DNA from: Cyanobacteria bacterium M_surface_10_m2_119
GTDB lineage: Bacteria; Cyanobacteriota; Cyanobacteriia; PCC-6307; Cyanobiaceae
Reading direction: 5' to 3'
Length of the DNA: 64,000 nt
Assembly: GCA_016882525.1 (NCBI GenBank)
Contig: VGPU01000003.1
Location: 45,978 to 109,977, forward strand
A model generated the notes under the pieces. It ran no database searches, was not told the origin of the DNA, and saw only the letters and a program-made list of their open reading frames with translations. Each line of letters opens with the position of its first letter. The first letter of the stretch is position 1. The translations under genes were made by a program, and so were the position numbers. Below, one piece after another: positions 1-9,312 of the stretch.

Positions 1-1624
1 GCAGGTGGCGCTCCAGCAGGCTCTGGCAGAAGGCCGCCACCTGGCCCTCCAGCTGGGCCGGCTCCAGCTCCAGCAGCTGCAGCGGCAGCTCATCGGCTGC
101 CAAGGTCAGGCACGCGCCACGAGCGCGGCACACCACCTCAGGCACCTCCAGCCGCGAGCGCACCAGGCCGGGCCGCATCAGCGCGTTCAAGCCGTCGATC
201 AGGCCGGCGCTGGAGCGGCGGTTCTCCACCAGGCCGTAGCGGGCCGCGGCCTGGTCGGCGGCCTGGCGGTAGGTGGCCAGCTCGCCGCCGCGGAAGCGGT
301 AGATCGCCTGCTTCGGGTCGCCCACCATCACCAGCAGGTGGCGCGGCGGATCGCCGCCGAAGGCACCCTGCAGGATCCGCCACTGGATCGGGTCGGTGTC
401 CTGGAATTCATCGATCAGGGCGGCCCGGTAGCGGCCAGAGACGGCCCGCAGGAGGGCGGTTTCGCCCTGGTCACCGGGGTCCAGCAGCTCCAGCAGTTGG
501 CCATAGCCCATCTCGCCGCTGCGCTCCCGCCGGCGAGTCAGTTCCGCCCGGCCCCAGTGGGCGAAGTGCAGCAGCACAAGTTCCGCCGGCCCGTCCACCA
601 GCGCGGCGATCGTCGCCAGCAGCTCGGCCTGGGGCAGGCGGGCGTCGTCGCCGTGGGCGGCGCTTTCCAGCTTCTGCACGGGGCCGGGGTGGAAGGACTC
701 GCGGAGCTCCTTGCGCTCCAGCAGCTCCGCGTAGCCGGGCGGCTGCTCCAGGCCCGTCAGCCAGGCGTCCACGGCCTGAACCTTGTCCGGCTTGGGCTTG
801 AGCCGGTAGGGGCGGTAGTCGTTGCCGATCGCCTTGGCGGCGCTGGCACTGGCGGCCAGGTTCTGCTCGAGGGTTTCGGCCTCGCGCGGCCAGAGGGCGC
901 GGAAGCGTTGCCAGTTCCCCAGCCAGTGGTCCGCCAGCCGCGCGGCCAGGGGCGTCGCCAGTTGCCAGGTCTCGGGCAGCGGATCGAGCTCAAGGGCTGG
1001 ATCGCCATCGAGGGCCTGCAGCACGCTGGCCAGCCGGTCGGGGTCGATGCCGCGGTTGATCAGGCCCGCCAGATGGGCGCTGGGCAGGGGCAGCACCTGC
1101 TGCTGCCAGTAGTCGTGCACGATCTGGCCGCGGCGCTCGGCGGCACCGTTCTCCAGGGCCACCGCTGGACCCAGCCCCGCCTCCAGGGCCTGCCGCTGCA
1201 GAGCGCGGCGGCAGAAACCGTGGATGGTGGTGATGTCGGCGCGATCAATCTGCTCGAGGGCCAGCAGCAGGCGCCCCCGCAGCTGGGCGGAGGGATCGGG
1301 CCCCCGGGCCGCCAGCCAGTCCGCCAGGGGTTGATCGAGATCCGCGGGCAGCTCTGCCTCGCCCGGGGTGGTGGCGGCAGCCTCCAGCAGAGCCAGGGCC
1401 TGCTGCAGGCGCCGGGCGATGCGGTCGCGCAGCTCGGCGGCCGCGGCATCGGTGAAGGTGACCACGAGCAGCTGCTCGATCGCCAGGGGCCGCGGCCCCT
1501 CGCTCAGCAGCCGCAGCACCAGATGGGCCAGGGCGAAGGTCTTGCCGGTGCCGGCGCTGGCCTCCAGCAGGCGGATGCCCGGGTCCAGGGGCATTCCGTT
1601 GGGCTCGAACGGGGGCAGGCTCAT
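1..1624 (-). CDS. recB: RecB, exodeoxyribonuclease V beta subunit (partial, N-terminal 541 codons)
   Basis: UvrD/Rep-type (SF1A) helicase half of RecB, the motor and nuclease subunit that processes double-strand breaks with RecC and RecD. The protein starts MSLPPFEPNG; the Walker A motif ASAGTGKT lies at residues 22-29, the Walker B motif LIDEFQDTD near residue 404, and GDPKQAIYRFRGG about 30 residues further on. The ATG overlaps the TGA of recC (ATGA at 1621-1624), so the two are translationally coupled in recC-recB order. The ORF track misses this gene because it is open at the left edge; the rest of the helicase and the C-terminal nuclease domain lie outside. No recD is visible here. Confidence 0.93.
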   Translation of the reverse strand, partial: MSLPPFEPNGMPLDPGIRLLEASAGTGKTFALAHLVLRLLSEGPRPLAIEQLLVVTFTDAAAAELRDRIARRLQQALALLEAAATTPGEAELPADLDQPLADWLAARGPDPSAQLRGRLLLALEQIDRADITTIHGFCRRALQRQALEAGLGPAVALENGAAERRGQIVHDYWQQQVLPLPSAHLAGLINRGIDPDRLASVLQALDGDPALELDPLPETWQLATPLAARLADHWLGNWQRFRALWPREAETLEQNLAASASAAKAIGNDYRPYRLKPKPDKVQAVDAWLTGLEQPPGYAELLERKELRESFHPGPVQKLESAAHGDDARLPQAELLATIAALVDGPAELVLLHFAHWGRAELTRRRERSGEMGYGQLLELLDPGDQGETALLRAVSGRYRAALIDEFQDTDPIQWRILQGAFGGDPPRHLLVMVGDPKQAIYRFRGGELATYRQAADQAAARYGLVENRRSSAGLIDGLNALMRPGLVRSRLEVPEVVCRARGACLTLAADELPLQLLELEPAQLEGQVAAFCQSLLERHL

Positions 1625-4600
1625 GGCTTCAGCTCCTGCCGCAGCTCCAGTAGTGGCCCGTGCAGCGCCAGGGCCAGCTCTTCCACCGCAGGGGTGAGCA
1701 ACTCCGCCAGGGGCTGATCGCTGCCAAAGCAGAGGGCCAGGGCCGCTTCGCAGCGTTCCCCGGGAGTGCTGAATCCCCCCTCCCAGGCGTCACGCGCCTT
1801 GCTCCAGCCCCGGCCCTGGTTTGGTTTGGCCGCTTCCGCTTCGGCATAGGCCCAGCCCGTTTCCGGGGGCAGGGGCCAGCAGCTCAGGCGGTGCGCCTCG
1901 CGCCAGCCGCGCAGTTGCTCCAGCAGCTCGGCGGCGCGCGCGGGCGGTGGGGCGCTGAGTTGCTCCAGCAGGCGGAAGCGCTGCTTGTCGCGCCCCACCA
2001 GGGTGGCGCCGGCGGGGGCCTGGCCGGCGGCGGCTGCCAGGAGCAGCTCCAGCCACAACCGCAGGCGCTGCCGGCAGCGGGGACGGCCGGTGTGGGCGAG
2101 CACCAGCTGGCGGCCCCGCCAGGGCAGCACCGCTTCCAGCCCCCCCCAGCTCACCGCCTCCTGGCGGGCCGGCCCCAGCCGCTCCAGGCAGTCCTGCAGC
2201 GAGCGCCAGCGCGTCGCGAGCTGCTCCACCTCCAGCTCGCCGGCGGCCAGGGGCGGCAGCACGCCCCGTCCCCGCTCGAGGGCGGCCCAGTCGGGGTCGA
2301 GCTCCGGTGGCGGCAGGCCGTCGCCATCCAGCTGGGCTCGCAGCAGGGCGGCGCGGCGCCGTTCATCCAGCCGCAGATCCTCCAGGTCGCGCACCGGTTC
2401 CTCCCACTCCCGCGGCCGCAGGCCCAGCTCCTCCAGCCAACGGCTCTGGGGTGCCTCGATCCAGGCGCGCAGGTCGGCCCAGCCTTCGGCGGGGGTATCC
2501 GGCGGGGCCGGCTGGCCGCTGTTGCCGCCTGGTTCCAGCTGGCGCCAGGCCAGGCCCGCGACCGCCGCCTCGTTCGCGGTGTCCAGTTGGCGGCGGGCCA
2601 GGAGCAGGCGCCGGTCGCAGCTGGCCGGCGGCCAGTGGGGCTCCGCCAGGAAGTTGCGCCGCTCCAGGGGGCTGGCGGCGTGCTCGCGCAGGGGCAGCTG
2701 ACCCTCCAGCTGGAGGGCCAGCAGGTCGAGCCATTGGCGCACCGGCGCGGCCGGCTCCTGGGCTTCACCGGTGCGTTCGTCGCGGTTGCTCCAGCTGATC
2801 AGCAGGTGTCCCCGGGCCGAGAGCAGGCTCTCGAGCAGCACGTAGCGATCCTGATCGCCGCTGCTCGGATCGCCGAGGCGGCGCTGCTGCTCCAGCAGGT
2901 GGAATCCCGGGCGCTGGCGCTGGCGCGGGAAGGCGCCGGCATCGAGGCCCATCAGCACCACCACCTTGTGGGGGATGGCGCGCATGGGCTCCAGGGCGCT
3001 GATCGTGAGCGCGCCGGAGCGGTGGCCAAAGCGACCGCTGCCCTCGCTCAGGCGCTCGGCCAGCACCTCCGCCACCACCGCCGCCTCCAGCAGCAGCGGG
3101 CTGGCACCCGCGATGGCGTTCCAGTCGGCCAGCACCGCCTGCAGGCTCTGCAGCTCCCACGCCCGCTCGCCGCCGTCGCCGAACAGGGCGGCCAGCTGGT
3201 CGCGCAGCCCGCCCACCCAGTCGGCCACGCTGCGGGCCTGCCCCAGCCAGGCCAGGCTCTGCTCCAGTTGCCGCAGCAGCGCCAGCCAGCGCCCCTGCTG
3301 CTCCAGGCTTCCCGCCATTGCCAGCGGGGCTGTCTCGGCCGGCGCCAGCCCCGGGGTGTCGGGCAGCACCAGCCCAAGCACCAGCCGATCGATCGCCCAG
3401 CGCAGGCTGTGGCGCGGGTCACCGCCGCGGGCACGGCCATCGAGCCCCCAGCGGAAGCCGCTGCGCTGCAGGAGCGCCGTGATCTCCCCGGCCTCCGCCG
3501 GATCAATCCCCTGGTGGGTCAGCAGGGGCGCACAGCCGAGCACGGTCTCCAGGGCCGTGGCGGTGAGCCGGTCCCCCGCCAGCTGCAGCAGGGCCAGCAG
3601 CCCCTGGCTGATGCCTGCCTCGCTCTGCTGGCTGCGGTCGGTGAGGCGCCAGGGCAGGGTCACGCCGGTGGCCTCGCTGTCGCCGAACACCGCTCCCACC
3701 AGGGGCGCGAAGGCCTCCACCTGGGGGGTCATCACCAGAATGTCGCGCGGTTCGAGTTCGAGATCGGCCGCCAGCAGCTGCAAGAGCCGGTCGCGCACGA
3801 CCTGCAGCTGGCGCAGCCGTCCCGGACAGGCATGGAACTCCAACGAGCTGTCTGCAGGGCTGCGCTCCAGGGGTTGGTCCGTCTCCCCGGTGGCCAGCCG
3901 CTCCTGGAGTTGCTCCAGCAGGGTCGGGCGGTCCAGGGCCGCGCGGGCCGGCAGGAGGAAGGCGTCGTGGTCGTGCCAGGTGCCCGGCTGCGTGTCGCCG
4001 CTGGCCTCCAGCAGCTGCTGGAACTCCGCTCCCAGCCGGCCGAAGCGGGCCTCCAGGCCCGGCACGGCGAGCAGCCAGTCGCTGCCCAGCGGCTCGCCGG
4101 CGCGGGCATCGTGGCGGTGCCACAGGTCGCGGCAGGGCGTGAGCAGGTAGAGCTCCACCGCCATCCGCTGGGAGAGGGCCTGCAGCAGCTCCACCTGCAC
4201 CGGCGCCAGGCTGCTCAGGCCGAACAGGCGCAGGGGCTGGCCCGCTGACCTGGCAGCCTCTGTCCGCCGGCTGGCGGATGGGGCGGGCTCCTGCTGCAGC
4301 AGGGCGATCGCCTGCCGCGCCCTCAACCCGAAGGGCAGTCGCTCCAGCCGTTCGGCCAGCTGGCGCAGCAGCAGGGGCTGCCAGCGCAGGGGCTCGGCCA
4401 GCGGCGCTCCGGTGCCATCGAGATCGCGGCCCTGGAGCCAGTCCTCGAGCATGGCGGGGCGGTAGAGGCCGTAGTCGTCGAGGGCGTCGGCGATGGCACG
4501 ACCGAGCTGCCACAGAGGTGCATCCAGCAGTCGGTGGTCGGCATCGCGCCGCTCCAGCCACTGCCGCAGCGGTGTCGCCTCCGGCGCCTCCAGCAGGGCT

Positions 4601-4953
4601 GGCAGCAGCTCCAGCACCGGCCACACCAGGTTCTGCGCGCGCCAGGGGTCGGAGCCGGCGGGGGTCGCAGCGCTCCTGGTCTCAACAGCGTCCCCGGCCA
4701 GCAGCTGATCCACGAGCTCGCGCAGCCGGCCGGCGGGAAAGGGAAAGCGCAGGTTGGCGGCGATCCCGCCCCCGGGGGCGTCGGTGGGATCACAGATGCC
4801 CAGAGCGATCTGCTCCCCCAGCCAGCGGCTGGTGGGCCAGGTGTTCACCACGACCTGCACCTGTTCGAGCGGGCCCGGGGGCTCCAGGCGCAACCGGGTG
4901 GCCAGCACCTGGGCCAGCAGCTCGGCGCGGTTACTGCGGTAGAGGGTGAGCAA
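1621..4953 (-). CDS. recC: RecC, exodeoxyribonuclease V gamma subunit
   Basis: 1110 residues, close to the E. coli RecC length. RecC is the inactivated-helicase scaffold that recognises Chi and splits the DNA strands in RecBCD. Typical RecC blocks are visible: NTWPTSRWLGEQIA near the N-terminus, the ACPGRLRQLQVVRDRLLQLL block, DILVMTPQVEAFAPLV, and the middle block IPHKVVVLMGLDAGAFPR (about residue 655) followed by GDPSSGDQDRYVLLESLLSARG. There is no intact Walker A, as expected for RecC. The start is TTG; no ATG fits nearby. It overlaps recB by four bases. RecBCD is not universal in cyanobacteria but is common in picocyanobacteria. Confidence 0.95.
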   Translation of the reverse strand: MLTLYRSNRAELLAQVLATRLRLEPPGPLEQVQVVVNTWPTSRWLGEQIALGICDPTDAPGGGIAANLRFPFPAGRLRELVDQLLAGDAVETRSAATPAGSDPWRAQNLVWPVLELLPALLEAPEATPLRQWLERRDADHRLLDAPLWQLGRAIADALDDYGLYRPAMLEDWLQGRDLDGTGAPLAEPLRWQPLLLRQLAERLERLPFGLRARQAIALLQQEPAPSASRRTEAARSAGQPLRLFGLSSLAPVQVELLQALSQRMAVELYLLTPCRDLWHRHDARAGEPLGSDWLLAVPGLEARFGRLGAEFQQLLEASGDTQPGTWHDHDAFLLPARAALDRPTLLEQLQERLATGETDQPLERSPADSSLEFHACPGRLRQLQVVRDRLLQLLAADLELEPRDILVMTPQVEAFAPLVGAVFGDSEATGVTLPWRLTDRSQQSEAGISQGLLALLQLAGDRLTATALETVLGCAPLLTHQGIDPAEAGEITALLQRSGFRWGLDGRARGGDPRHSLRWAIDRLVLGLVLPDTPGLAPAETAPLAMAGSLEQQGRWLALLRQLEQSLAWLGQARSVADWVGGLRDQLAALFGDGGERAWELQSLQAVLADWNAIAGASPLLLEAAVVAEVLAERLSEGSGRFGHRSGALTISALEPMRAIPHKVVVLMGLDAGAFPRQRQRPGFHLLEQQRRLGDPSSGDQDRYVLLESLLSARGHLLISWSNRDERTGEAQEPAAPVRQWLDLLALQLEGQLPLREHAASPLERRNFLAEPHWPPASCDRRLLLARRQLDTANEAAVAGLAWRQLEPGGNSGQPAPPDTPAEGWADLRAWIEAPQSRWLEELGLRPREWEEPVRDLEDLRLDERRRAALLRAQLDGDGLPPPELDPDWAALERGRGVLPPLAAGELEVEQLATRWRSLQDCLERLGPARQEAVSWGGLEAVLPWRGRQLVLAHTGRPRCRQRLRLWLELLLAAAAGQAPAGATLVGRDKQRFRLLEQLSAPPPARAAELLEQLRGWREAHRLSCWPLPPETGWAYAEAEAAKPNQGRGWSKARDAWEGGFSTPGERCEAALALCFGSDQPLAELLTPAVEELALALHGPLLELRQELKP

Positions 4954-4971
4954 GGCGGGCCGGGTGGAGCG

Positions 4972-5658
4972 TCAGCCCCGGCCGCCGGCCAGGGGCTGAC
5001 GCTCCCAGGCCATCCAGGCCGGGCATCTGAGGCTGGCGCTGGGCAGAGAACGCAGCCCTGGCACCGACCGCACCTCCTCGGTCTCCGGACAGTAGGCGGA
5101 GAGCTCGCCGCCGTAGCAGGCGCCGGTGTCGACCATCACGATGTGTTCGAGCCGGCGCACTTCGTGGCCCGGAGTGTGGCCGATCACCACGGTGCCGAAT
5201 CGACCGTCGTAGGACTGCCAGAACGGCGTGCGGATGCTCAGATCGGGCACCCATGTGTCGGGATCAAAGCCGGCGTGGGTCGCCAGCCAGCCCTCTCCCT
5301 GGTAGGTGAGGGGCAGCTGTTCCAGGCGTTCCAGCCACTGGCGGCTCTGGCGATCGCCCAGCTGGCGATAGGTGTCGCAGCCAGCCAGGGCCCGTTGGGC
5401 CTGCCAGTGGCCCGCGTGGAGGGCCTGCACCAGGTCGGCCTCATGGTTGCCCTGCAGCCAGATGGCCCGGCCACTGCTCACCAGGGTCCAGACCAGCTCC
5501 ATCGTTTCAACGATGCGGGGGCCGCGATTGATCACATCCCCGCAGAAGACCAGGCGATCGCGCCCGGGAAGAAGGGCCACCAGGGACCGGAGGGAGTCGG
5601 CGCAGCCGTGAACGTCCCCGATCACCCAATGGTGGCTGGGACGTGAGGGGGACGTCAT
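4972..5658 (-). CDS. Calcineurin-like metallophosphatase (serine/threonine phosphatase or ApaH-like)
   Basis: 228 residues starting MTSPSRPSHH. The three metallophosphatase blocks are present: GDVHG (residues 14-18), GDVINRGP (about 40-47) and GNHE (70-73), followed by the C-terminal VVIGHTPGH and VDTGAC blocks that bind the dinuclear metal centre. This is the PP family that includes diadenosine tetraphosphatase and bacterial PrpA/PrpE phosphatases; the substrate cannot be told from sequence. The ORF track extends it to 6135, but that extension is antisense to the next gene and is not needed. It sits just upstream of recC, with an 18-base gap, and may share its transcript. Confidence 0.88.
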   Translation of the reverse strand: MTSPSRPSHHWVIGDVHGCADSLRSLVALLPGRDRLVFCGDVINRGPRIVETMELVWTLVSSGRAIWLQGNHEADLVQALHAGHWQAQRALAGCDTYRQLGDRQSRQWLERLEQLPLTYQGEGWLATHAGFDPDTWVPDLSIRTPFWQSYDGRFGTVVIGHTPGHEVRRLEHIVMVDTGACYGGELSAYCPETEEVRSVPGLRSLPSASLRCPAWMAWERQPLAGGRG

Positions 5659-5760
5659 CGGTCCGTCGCGTTGCCACCAGTCTTGCCTTTCAAAGCGCGG
5701 CTTGTCAGCCCCCGCAGCCGAACAGCGCTGGTACGGTCGCCCCAGACGGCAAGGGGCGCC

Positions 5761-6123
5761 ATGGATCTTCAGTCGCTGCCGGTGAGTCAGCGGGTCAACG
5801 CCCTGGTGAAGGCGCTGAACGGGGCCAGGCGCACCAACGAGGCCCTGGCGCGCTGCAGCGACGGCGAGGCGATGCTGGATGTGCTGCTGGATGCCTCCGC
5901 CAAGCTCGGCCTCGGGCTCACCCGCGAGCAACTCGCCAACACTCCGCCGATCCGCGACTGGGTGTGGTGGAAGAACAAGGAGGCCCTGCTCACCATCGGA
6001 GACAACAAACCCCGCTACCAGCAGGACGGCGGCCAGGGCAGGCCCCCATCCCCCGGTGGCGGCGAGGGAAGCGAGGGGACAGCCGGAGACCAGCCCCGGC
6101 GTCGCTTTCTCGGCCTGTTCTGA
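5761..6123 (+). CDS. Conserved cyanobacterial hypothetical protein
   Basis: 120 residues starting MDLQSLPVSQRVNALVKALN. The first ~90 residues look well folded and helical, including LLDASAKLGLGLTREQL and PIRDWVWWKNKEALLT. The C-terminus is low-complexity, rich in Gly, Pro and Ser (GGGEGSEGTAGDQP), ending RRRFLGLF. I recognise the general appearance of a picocyanobacterial conserved small protein but no family with a known function; the LTREQL stretch is faintly like Nif11-type leader domains, which is not enough to assign it. It is divergent from the metallophosphatase, with about 100 bases between the two starts. Confidence 0.72.
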   Translation: MDLQSLPVSQRVNALVKALNGARRTNEALARCSDGEAMLDVLLDASAKLGLGLTREQLANTPPIRDWVWWKNKEALLTIGDNKPRYQQDGGQGRPPSPGGGEGSEGTAGDQPRRRFLGLF

Positions 6124-6154
6124 CTTCCGGGTCAACCCCCGCGGAGGGCGGCCC

Positions 6155-6472
6155 TCAGAGCGTGGCGAGGGCCTCGGGAATGGTCTCGGAGGGGGCGTCG
6201 AACCGCCCTTGAAGCACGAATTCGAGCCGCAGTTTCAGGAACGTGATGAACTTCTCGTCGGTGGAGACCACCGCTGCGGCGGGCCGGGCCACGGCCGTTG
6301 CGCTGCCGTTGAGGTCGCTGCTTTCCAGGAATGCCGGACGGCGCACCAGCCAGAAGTCGATCGCCTTGCCCTGTTCGCCGTAGTTGCGCACCCGCTCACG
6401 CAGCACCTCTTCGAGGGGCTCCTCCTCGCAGAGGAAGCGCTCGCTGGCGGCCACGAAGTGGTAGGTGGTCAT
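6155..6472 (-). CDS. ycf54: Ycf54 family protein, Mg-protoporphyrin IX monomethyl ester cyclase subunit
   Basis: 105 residues. Sequence such as [33 protein letters not shown] and [13 protein letters not shown] is the Ycf54 (DUF2488, LCAA in plants) signature. Ycf54 binds and stabilises AcsF/CycI, the oxidative cyclase that makes protochlorophyllide's fifth ring in chlorophyll synthesis. The ATG at 6472 overlaps the TGA of pdxJ (ATGA), so it is translationally coupled to the vitamin B6 gene. The ORF track hides it inside a longer frame that is antisense to nothing real upstream; the internal ATG is clearly the start. Confidence 0.93.
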   Translation of the reverse strand: MTTYHFVAASERFLCEEEPLEEVLRERVRNYGEQGKAIDFWLVRRPAFLESSDLNGSATAVARPAAAVVSTDEKFITFLKLRLEFVLQGRFDAPSETIPEALATL

Positions 6473-7218
6473 GGGCGGGGGCTGCCGAACAGGGGATCGC
6501 GGCGGGGATTCTGGACCATCGCCTTCATCTCCCGCACCGCCTGCTCCAGCCCCACCGCCAGGGCGCGGGCCACGATCGTGTGGCCGATGTTCAGCTCCTC
6601 CATACCCTCGATGGCCGCCACCGGTTCGACGTTCTGATACGTGAGGCCATGGCCGGCGTTCACCCGCAGGCCGAGGCTGCGGGCGATGAAGCTGCCCTCG
6701 CACAGCCGGGCCAGTTCGCGCGGCTGCGCACTCCAGCCAGCCTCGGCGTAGGTGCCGGTGTGCAGCTCCACCCAGCGGGCCCCGGTGGCGGCGCTGGCCT
6801 CCAGCTGGGGGGCATCGGCATCGACGAACAGGCTCACGGCGATGCCGGCGTCCTGGAGCCGGGCCACCATCGCCGCCAGGGTTGCCTGCTGGCCTGCCAC
6901 ATCCAGGCCCCCCTCGGTGGTCACCTCCTGGCGCTTTTCCGGCACCAGGGTCACCATGTCGGGCCGGATCCGCAGGGCGATCGCCTCCATCTCCGGGGTG
7001 GCGGCCATCTCCAGATTCAGCCGGCTGCGCACGGTGGCCCGCAGCAGCTCCACATCCCGGTCCTGGATGTGGCGGCGGTCTTCGCGCAGGTGCACCGTGA
7101 TGCCATCGGCGCCGCCCAGTTCGGCCAGCAGGGCGTAGGTGACGGGATCGGGCTCCACCGTGCGGCGGGCCTGGCGCACATTGGCGATGTGGTCGATGTT
7201 GACGCCGAGGCTGGCCAT
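6469..7218 (-). CDS. pdxJ: Pyridoxine 5'-phosphate synthase PdxJ
   Basis: 249 residues starting [20 protein letters not shown], the classic PdxJ N-terminus; the family is 240-250 residues. PdxJ is a TIM-barrel enzyme that condenses 1-deoxyxylulose 5-phosphate with 3-amino-1-hydroxyacetone 1-phosphate to give pyridoxine 5'-phosphate. Further family blocks include [34 protein letters not shown] and the C-terminal [12 protein letters not shown]. It overlaps ycf54 by four bases in the order pdxJ-ycf54. Confidence 0.97.
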   Translation of the reverse strand: MASLGVNIDHIANVRQARRTVEPDPVTYALLAELGGADGITVHLREDRRHIQDRDVELLRATVRSRLNLEMAATPEMEAIALRIRPDMVTLVPEKRQEVTTEGGLDVAGQQATLAAMVARLQDAGIAVSLFVDADAPQLEASAATGARWVELHTGTYAEAGWSAQPRELARLCEGSFIARSLGLRVNAGHGLTYQNVEPVAAIEGMEELNIGHTIVARALAVGLEQAVREMKAMVQNPRRDPLFGSPRP

Positions 7219-7330
7219 GGCGGGAGCTGCGCTCGCCGGATCCTATGGACGGCTGCCGGCCCAGCAACTGCCCGAGGTCGAACAGACGGCGACGGCAGGC
7301 TCCCTAAGGTCTGGAGGTGATGGATCGCCT

Positions 7331-8077
7331 GTGTTGACGGCGGAGACGGCCGAACCGACCGACAGGCTGCCTGCGCTCCAGGCCGGTGATGGCGATCGTC
7401 TGGTCAACACGCACGTGAGCCCCTGGCTGGGGCCGCTGGCGATGGTCACCACCCAGGACCTTGCCCTCCCCCTCTGGTTCCGCGAGATTCAGGTTGAGGG
7501 GCGCGGGTGTCTTCCCCCTGCTGGACCGGTGCTGCTGGCACCCACCCACAAGGCCCGCTGGGATGCCCTGCTGCTGCCCCATGCCGCGGGGCGACGGGTC
7601 ACCGGTCGCGACTGCCGCTTCATGGTCACGCTCGATGAGATGCGCGGTCTGCAGGGCTGGCTGCTGCGGCGCCTGGGCTGTTTTGCGGTGAACCAGGCCC
7701 GCCCCACCCTGGCGAGTCTGCGTCACGCCGTTGATCTGTTGGCCCGGGGAGAGCAGTTGGTCGTCTTTCCCGAGGGGCGGATCCGCCGCGAGGGGCCCGG
7801 GGCCCTTCGCCTGCACCAGGGGCTGGCGCGCCTGGCGGCCCTGGCGGCCAGCCGTGGGGTTGCCGTGCCGGTGTTGCCCGTGGGCATTGCCTACAGCCAT
7901 GCACTTCCCCGTCCCTGTGGTCGGGCGGCTGTGGTCATCGGCGAGCCGATGTGGATCACTACCCCGGGCCGCGACGGGGCCCTCGCCTTCACCAGGGAGC
8001 TGGCTGCGGCGATGGCGGCCCAGGAGACCCGCGCCTGCGCTCTGATCGCTGCAGGAGCACACCGGAGCCCCCACTAG
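7331..8077 (+). CDS. Lysophospholipid acyltransferase family protein (PlsC-like)
   Basis: About 248 residues from a GTG start at 7331. A GGAGG lies 13 bases before it, a longer spacing than usual, so the start is not certain; the ORF-track start at 7139 would overlap pdxJ and has a non-conserved leader. The 1-acyl-glycerol-3-phosphate acyltransferase blocks are recognisable: the catalytic-type motif as THKARWD (HX4D) near residue 73, the FPEGRIRREGPGALRLHQGLARLA block (FPEG binding the phosphate), and a C-terminal PVLPVGIAYS block. It probably transfers an acyl chain in membrane lipid or lipid A-like synthesis. It is divergent from pdxJ. Confidence 0.87.
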   Translation: MLTAETAEPTDRLPALQAGDGDRLVNTHVSPWLGPLAMVTTQDLALPLWFREIQVEGRGCLPPAGPVLLAPTHKARWDALLLPHAAGRRVTGRDCRFMVTLDEMRGLQGWLLRRLGCFAVNQARPTLASLRHAVDLLARGEQLVVFPEGRIRREGPGALRLHQGLARLAALAASRGVAVPVLPVGIAYSHALPRPCGRAAVVIGEPMWITTPGRDGALAFTRELAAAMAAQETRACALIAAGAHRSPH

Positions 8078-8104
8078 AGTTTGGCCACTTGCCCTTGCAG
8101 CGCT

Positions 8105-8635
8105 GTGCGCAGCCCCGACCGGCTCTTGAGTGGTGCGCTTCTGGCCTCCCTGCTCTGCATCGCCCCGACGTTCAGCCTGCCCGCCGCCGCCCAGCAGGCC
8201 CAGCCCGCCTCTGCAGCTGCAACCAATCCCCTCAGCCTCGATGGGGTGCGTGCGCTGCTGGCCCGGGGGGATGCGGCGGCCGCTGCCGGTCGACTCACCG
8301 AGGCCCGGGGGTTCTACGACCAGGCCCGGGATCTCTCCCGCCGTCTGCTCGGCTTCTACAGGGATCTGAGCGGGTCCTTCCGTGGCCTCGATGCCCGGAT
8401 TCCCCGGGAGATGGATCAGAAGGGACGCGAGACCCTCACCCTTCTCTCCCAGGCCAACCTGCGTCTGGCCGCGGTCTTCCGCCGGCTCAACCAGCCGGAG
8501 GTGGCCGTTCCCCTGCTGGTGGAGGTGGTGAAGGTGATGACGCCCACCAGTGAGGAGGGCCGCAAGGCCTACCAGGGACTGGTGGAGATCGGCTTCGTCG
8601 TCACCCCCTACACCGCTGGTCAGGCCGCCCAGTAG
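8105..8635 (+). CDS. Secreted hypothetical protein with helical repeat-like body
   Basis: About 176 residues from GTG 8105; a TTG at 8081 gives 184. The GTG start gives a better signal peptide, with VRSPDRLL basic residues, then a hydrophobic stretch and an AAAQQAQ-type cleavage region. The mature part is alpha-helical and Ala-rich, with a segment resembling a TPR helix pair ([35 protein letters not shown]). It probably acts in the periplasm or thylakoid lumen; the function is unknown. It follows the acyltransferase stop by under 30 bases and precedes bolA, so it may be part of that operon. Confidence 0.72.
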   Translation: MRSPDRLLSGALLASLLCIAPTFSLPAAAQQAQPASAAATNPLSLDGVRALLARGDAAAAAGRLTEARGFYDQARDLSRRLLGFYRDLSGSFRGLDARIPREMDQKGRETLTLLSQANLRLAAVFRRLNQPEVAVPLLVEVVKVMTPTSEEGRKAYQGLVEIGFVVTPYTAGQAAQ

Positions 8636-8669
8636 GCCCACTAGATTCCTGGCGAGTTTCTTTTGCCTG

Positions 8670-8903
8670 ATGGTGCAACCTGACCAGGTCAAGGCCGCCA
8701 TCCATCGCGCCCTCCCCGATGCCGCCGTTGAGGTGGAAGATCTCACCGGTGGTGGAGATCACCTGCAGGTCAAGGTTGTGTCTGAAGCGTTTGCGGGGTT
8801 GAACCGCATCAAGCAGCATCAGCTCGTGTACGGGGCTCTCCGCCAGGAACTGGCGAGCGAGGCCATTCACGCCCTTGCCCTGCAGACTTCAGCCCCGGCC
8901 TGA
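8670..8903 (+). CDS. BolA family protein
   Basis: 77 residues, start ATG 8670. The BolA fold is seen in [38 protein letters not shown], with the conserved invariant His in RIKQHQLVY. Small BolA proteins form a [2Fe-2S]-bridged heterodimer with CGFS monothiol glutaredoxins, in Fe-S trafficking and iron sensing. The next gene is exactly such a glutaredoxin, 69 bases downstream, which strongly supports the pairing. It is of the short IbaG/BolA2-like type rather than the longer E. coli BolA. Confidence 0.92.
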   Translation: MVQPDQVKAAIHRALPDAAVEVEDLTGGGDHLQVKVVSEAFAGLNRIKQHQLVYGALRQELASEAIHALALQTSAPA

Positions 8904-8972
8904 TGCGTCCCGGGGCCAGCCTTCCTGGCCTGCACGCTTTTTCCCGTCTTTTCGTCCTTCCTCTGTTCCAAC

Positions 8973-9296
8973 ATGGATGCCACGGTCAAGCAACGGATTG
9001 AAACCCTGATTGCCAGCAGCCCCGTCTTCGTGTTCATGAAGGGCACCAAGCTGATGCCCCAGTGCGGCTTCTCCAACAATGTGGTGCAGATCCTGCATGC
9101 CCTCGGCGTGCCATTCGAAACCTTCGATGTTCTCTCCGACATGGAGATCCGTCAGGGAATCAAGGAGTATTCAGAATGGCCCACGATCCCCCAGGTTTAT
9201 GTCAAGGGGGAATTCATCGGTGGATCGGACATCCTGATCGAGATGTACAACTCTGGGGAATTGCGCGAACAGCTTGAGGTGGCGCTGGCCAGCTGA
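8973..9296 (+). CDS. grxD: Monothiol glutaredoxin GrxD (Grx4 family)
   Basis: 107 residues. The active site CGFS begins at Cys31 (MPQCGFSNNVVQIL), marking a single-domain class II glutaredoxin. Family blocks are present: FMKGTKLMPQCGFS, WPTIPQVYVKGEFIGGSDI with the cis-Pro TIPQVY glutathione site, and the C-terminal EMYNSGEL. It binds a glutathione-ligated [2Fe-2S] cluster as a dimer or with BolA, encoded just upstream, and delivers clusters or senses iron in the cytoplasm. Confidence 0.97.
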   Translation: MDATVKQRIETLIASSPVFVFMKGTKLMPQCGFSNNVVQILHALGVPFETFDVLSDMEIRQGIKEYSEWPTIPQVYVKGEFIGGSDILIEMYNSGELREQLEVALAS

Positions 9297-9312
9297 TCCT
9301 GGCGCCCGGGCT

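Noticed and set aside
1660-4248. 862-residue plus-strand ORF
   Set aside because: Shadow of recC; low-complexity Gln/Ala/Gly composition.
7304-8746. 480-residue ORF on the minus strand
   Set aside because: Wholly antisense to the PlsC-like acyltransferase and the secreted protein, which have clear family motifs; its residues (Gln/Gly/His-rich) are the usual shadow of high-GC coding.
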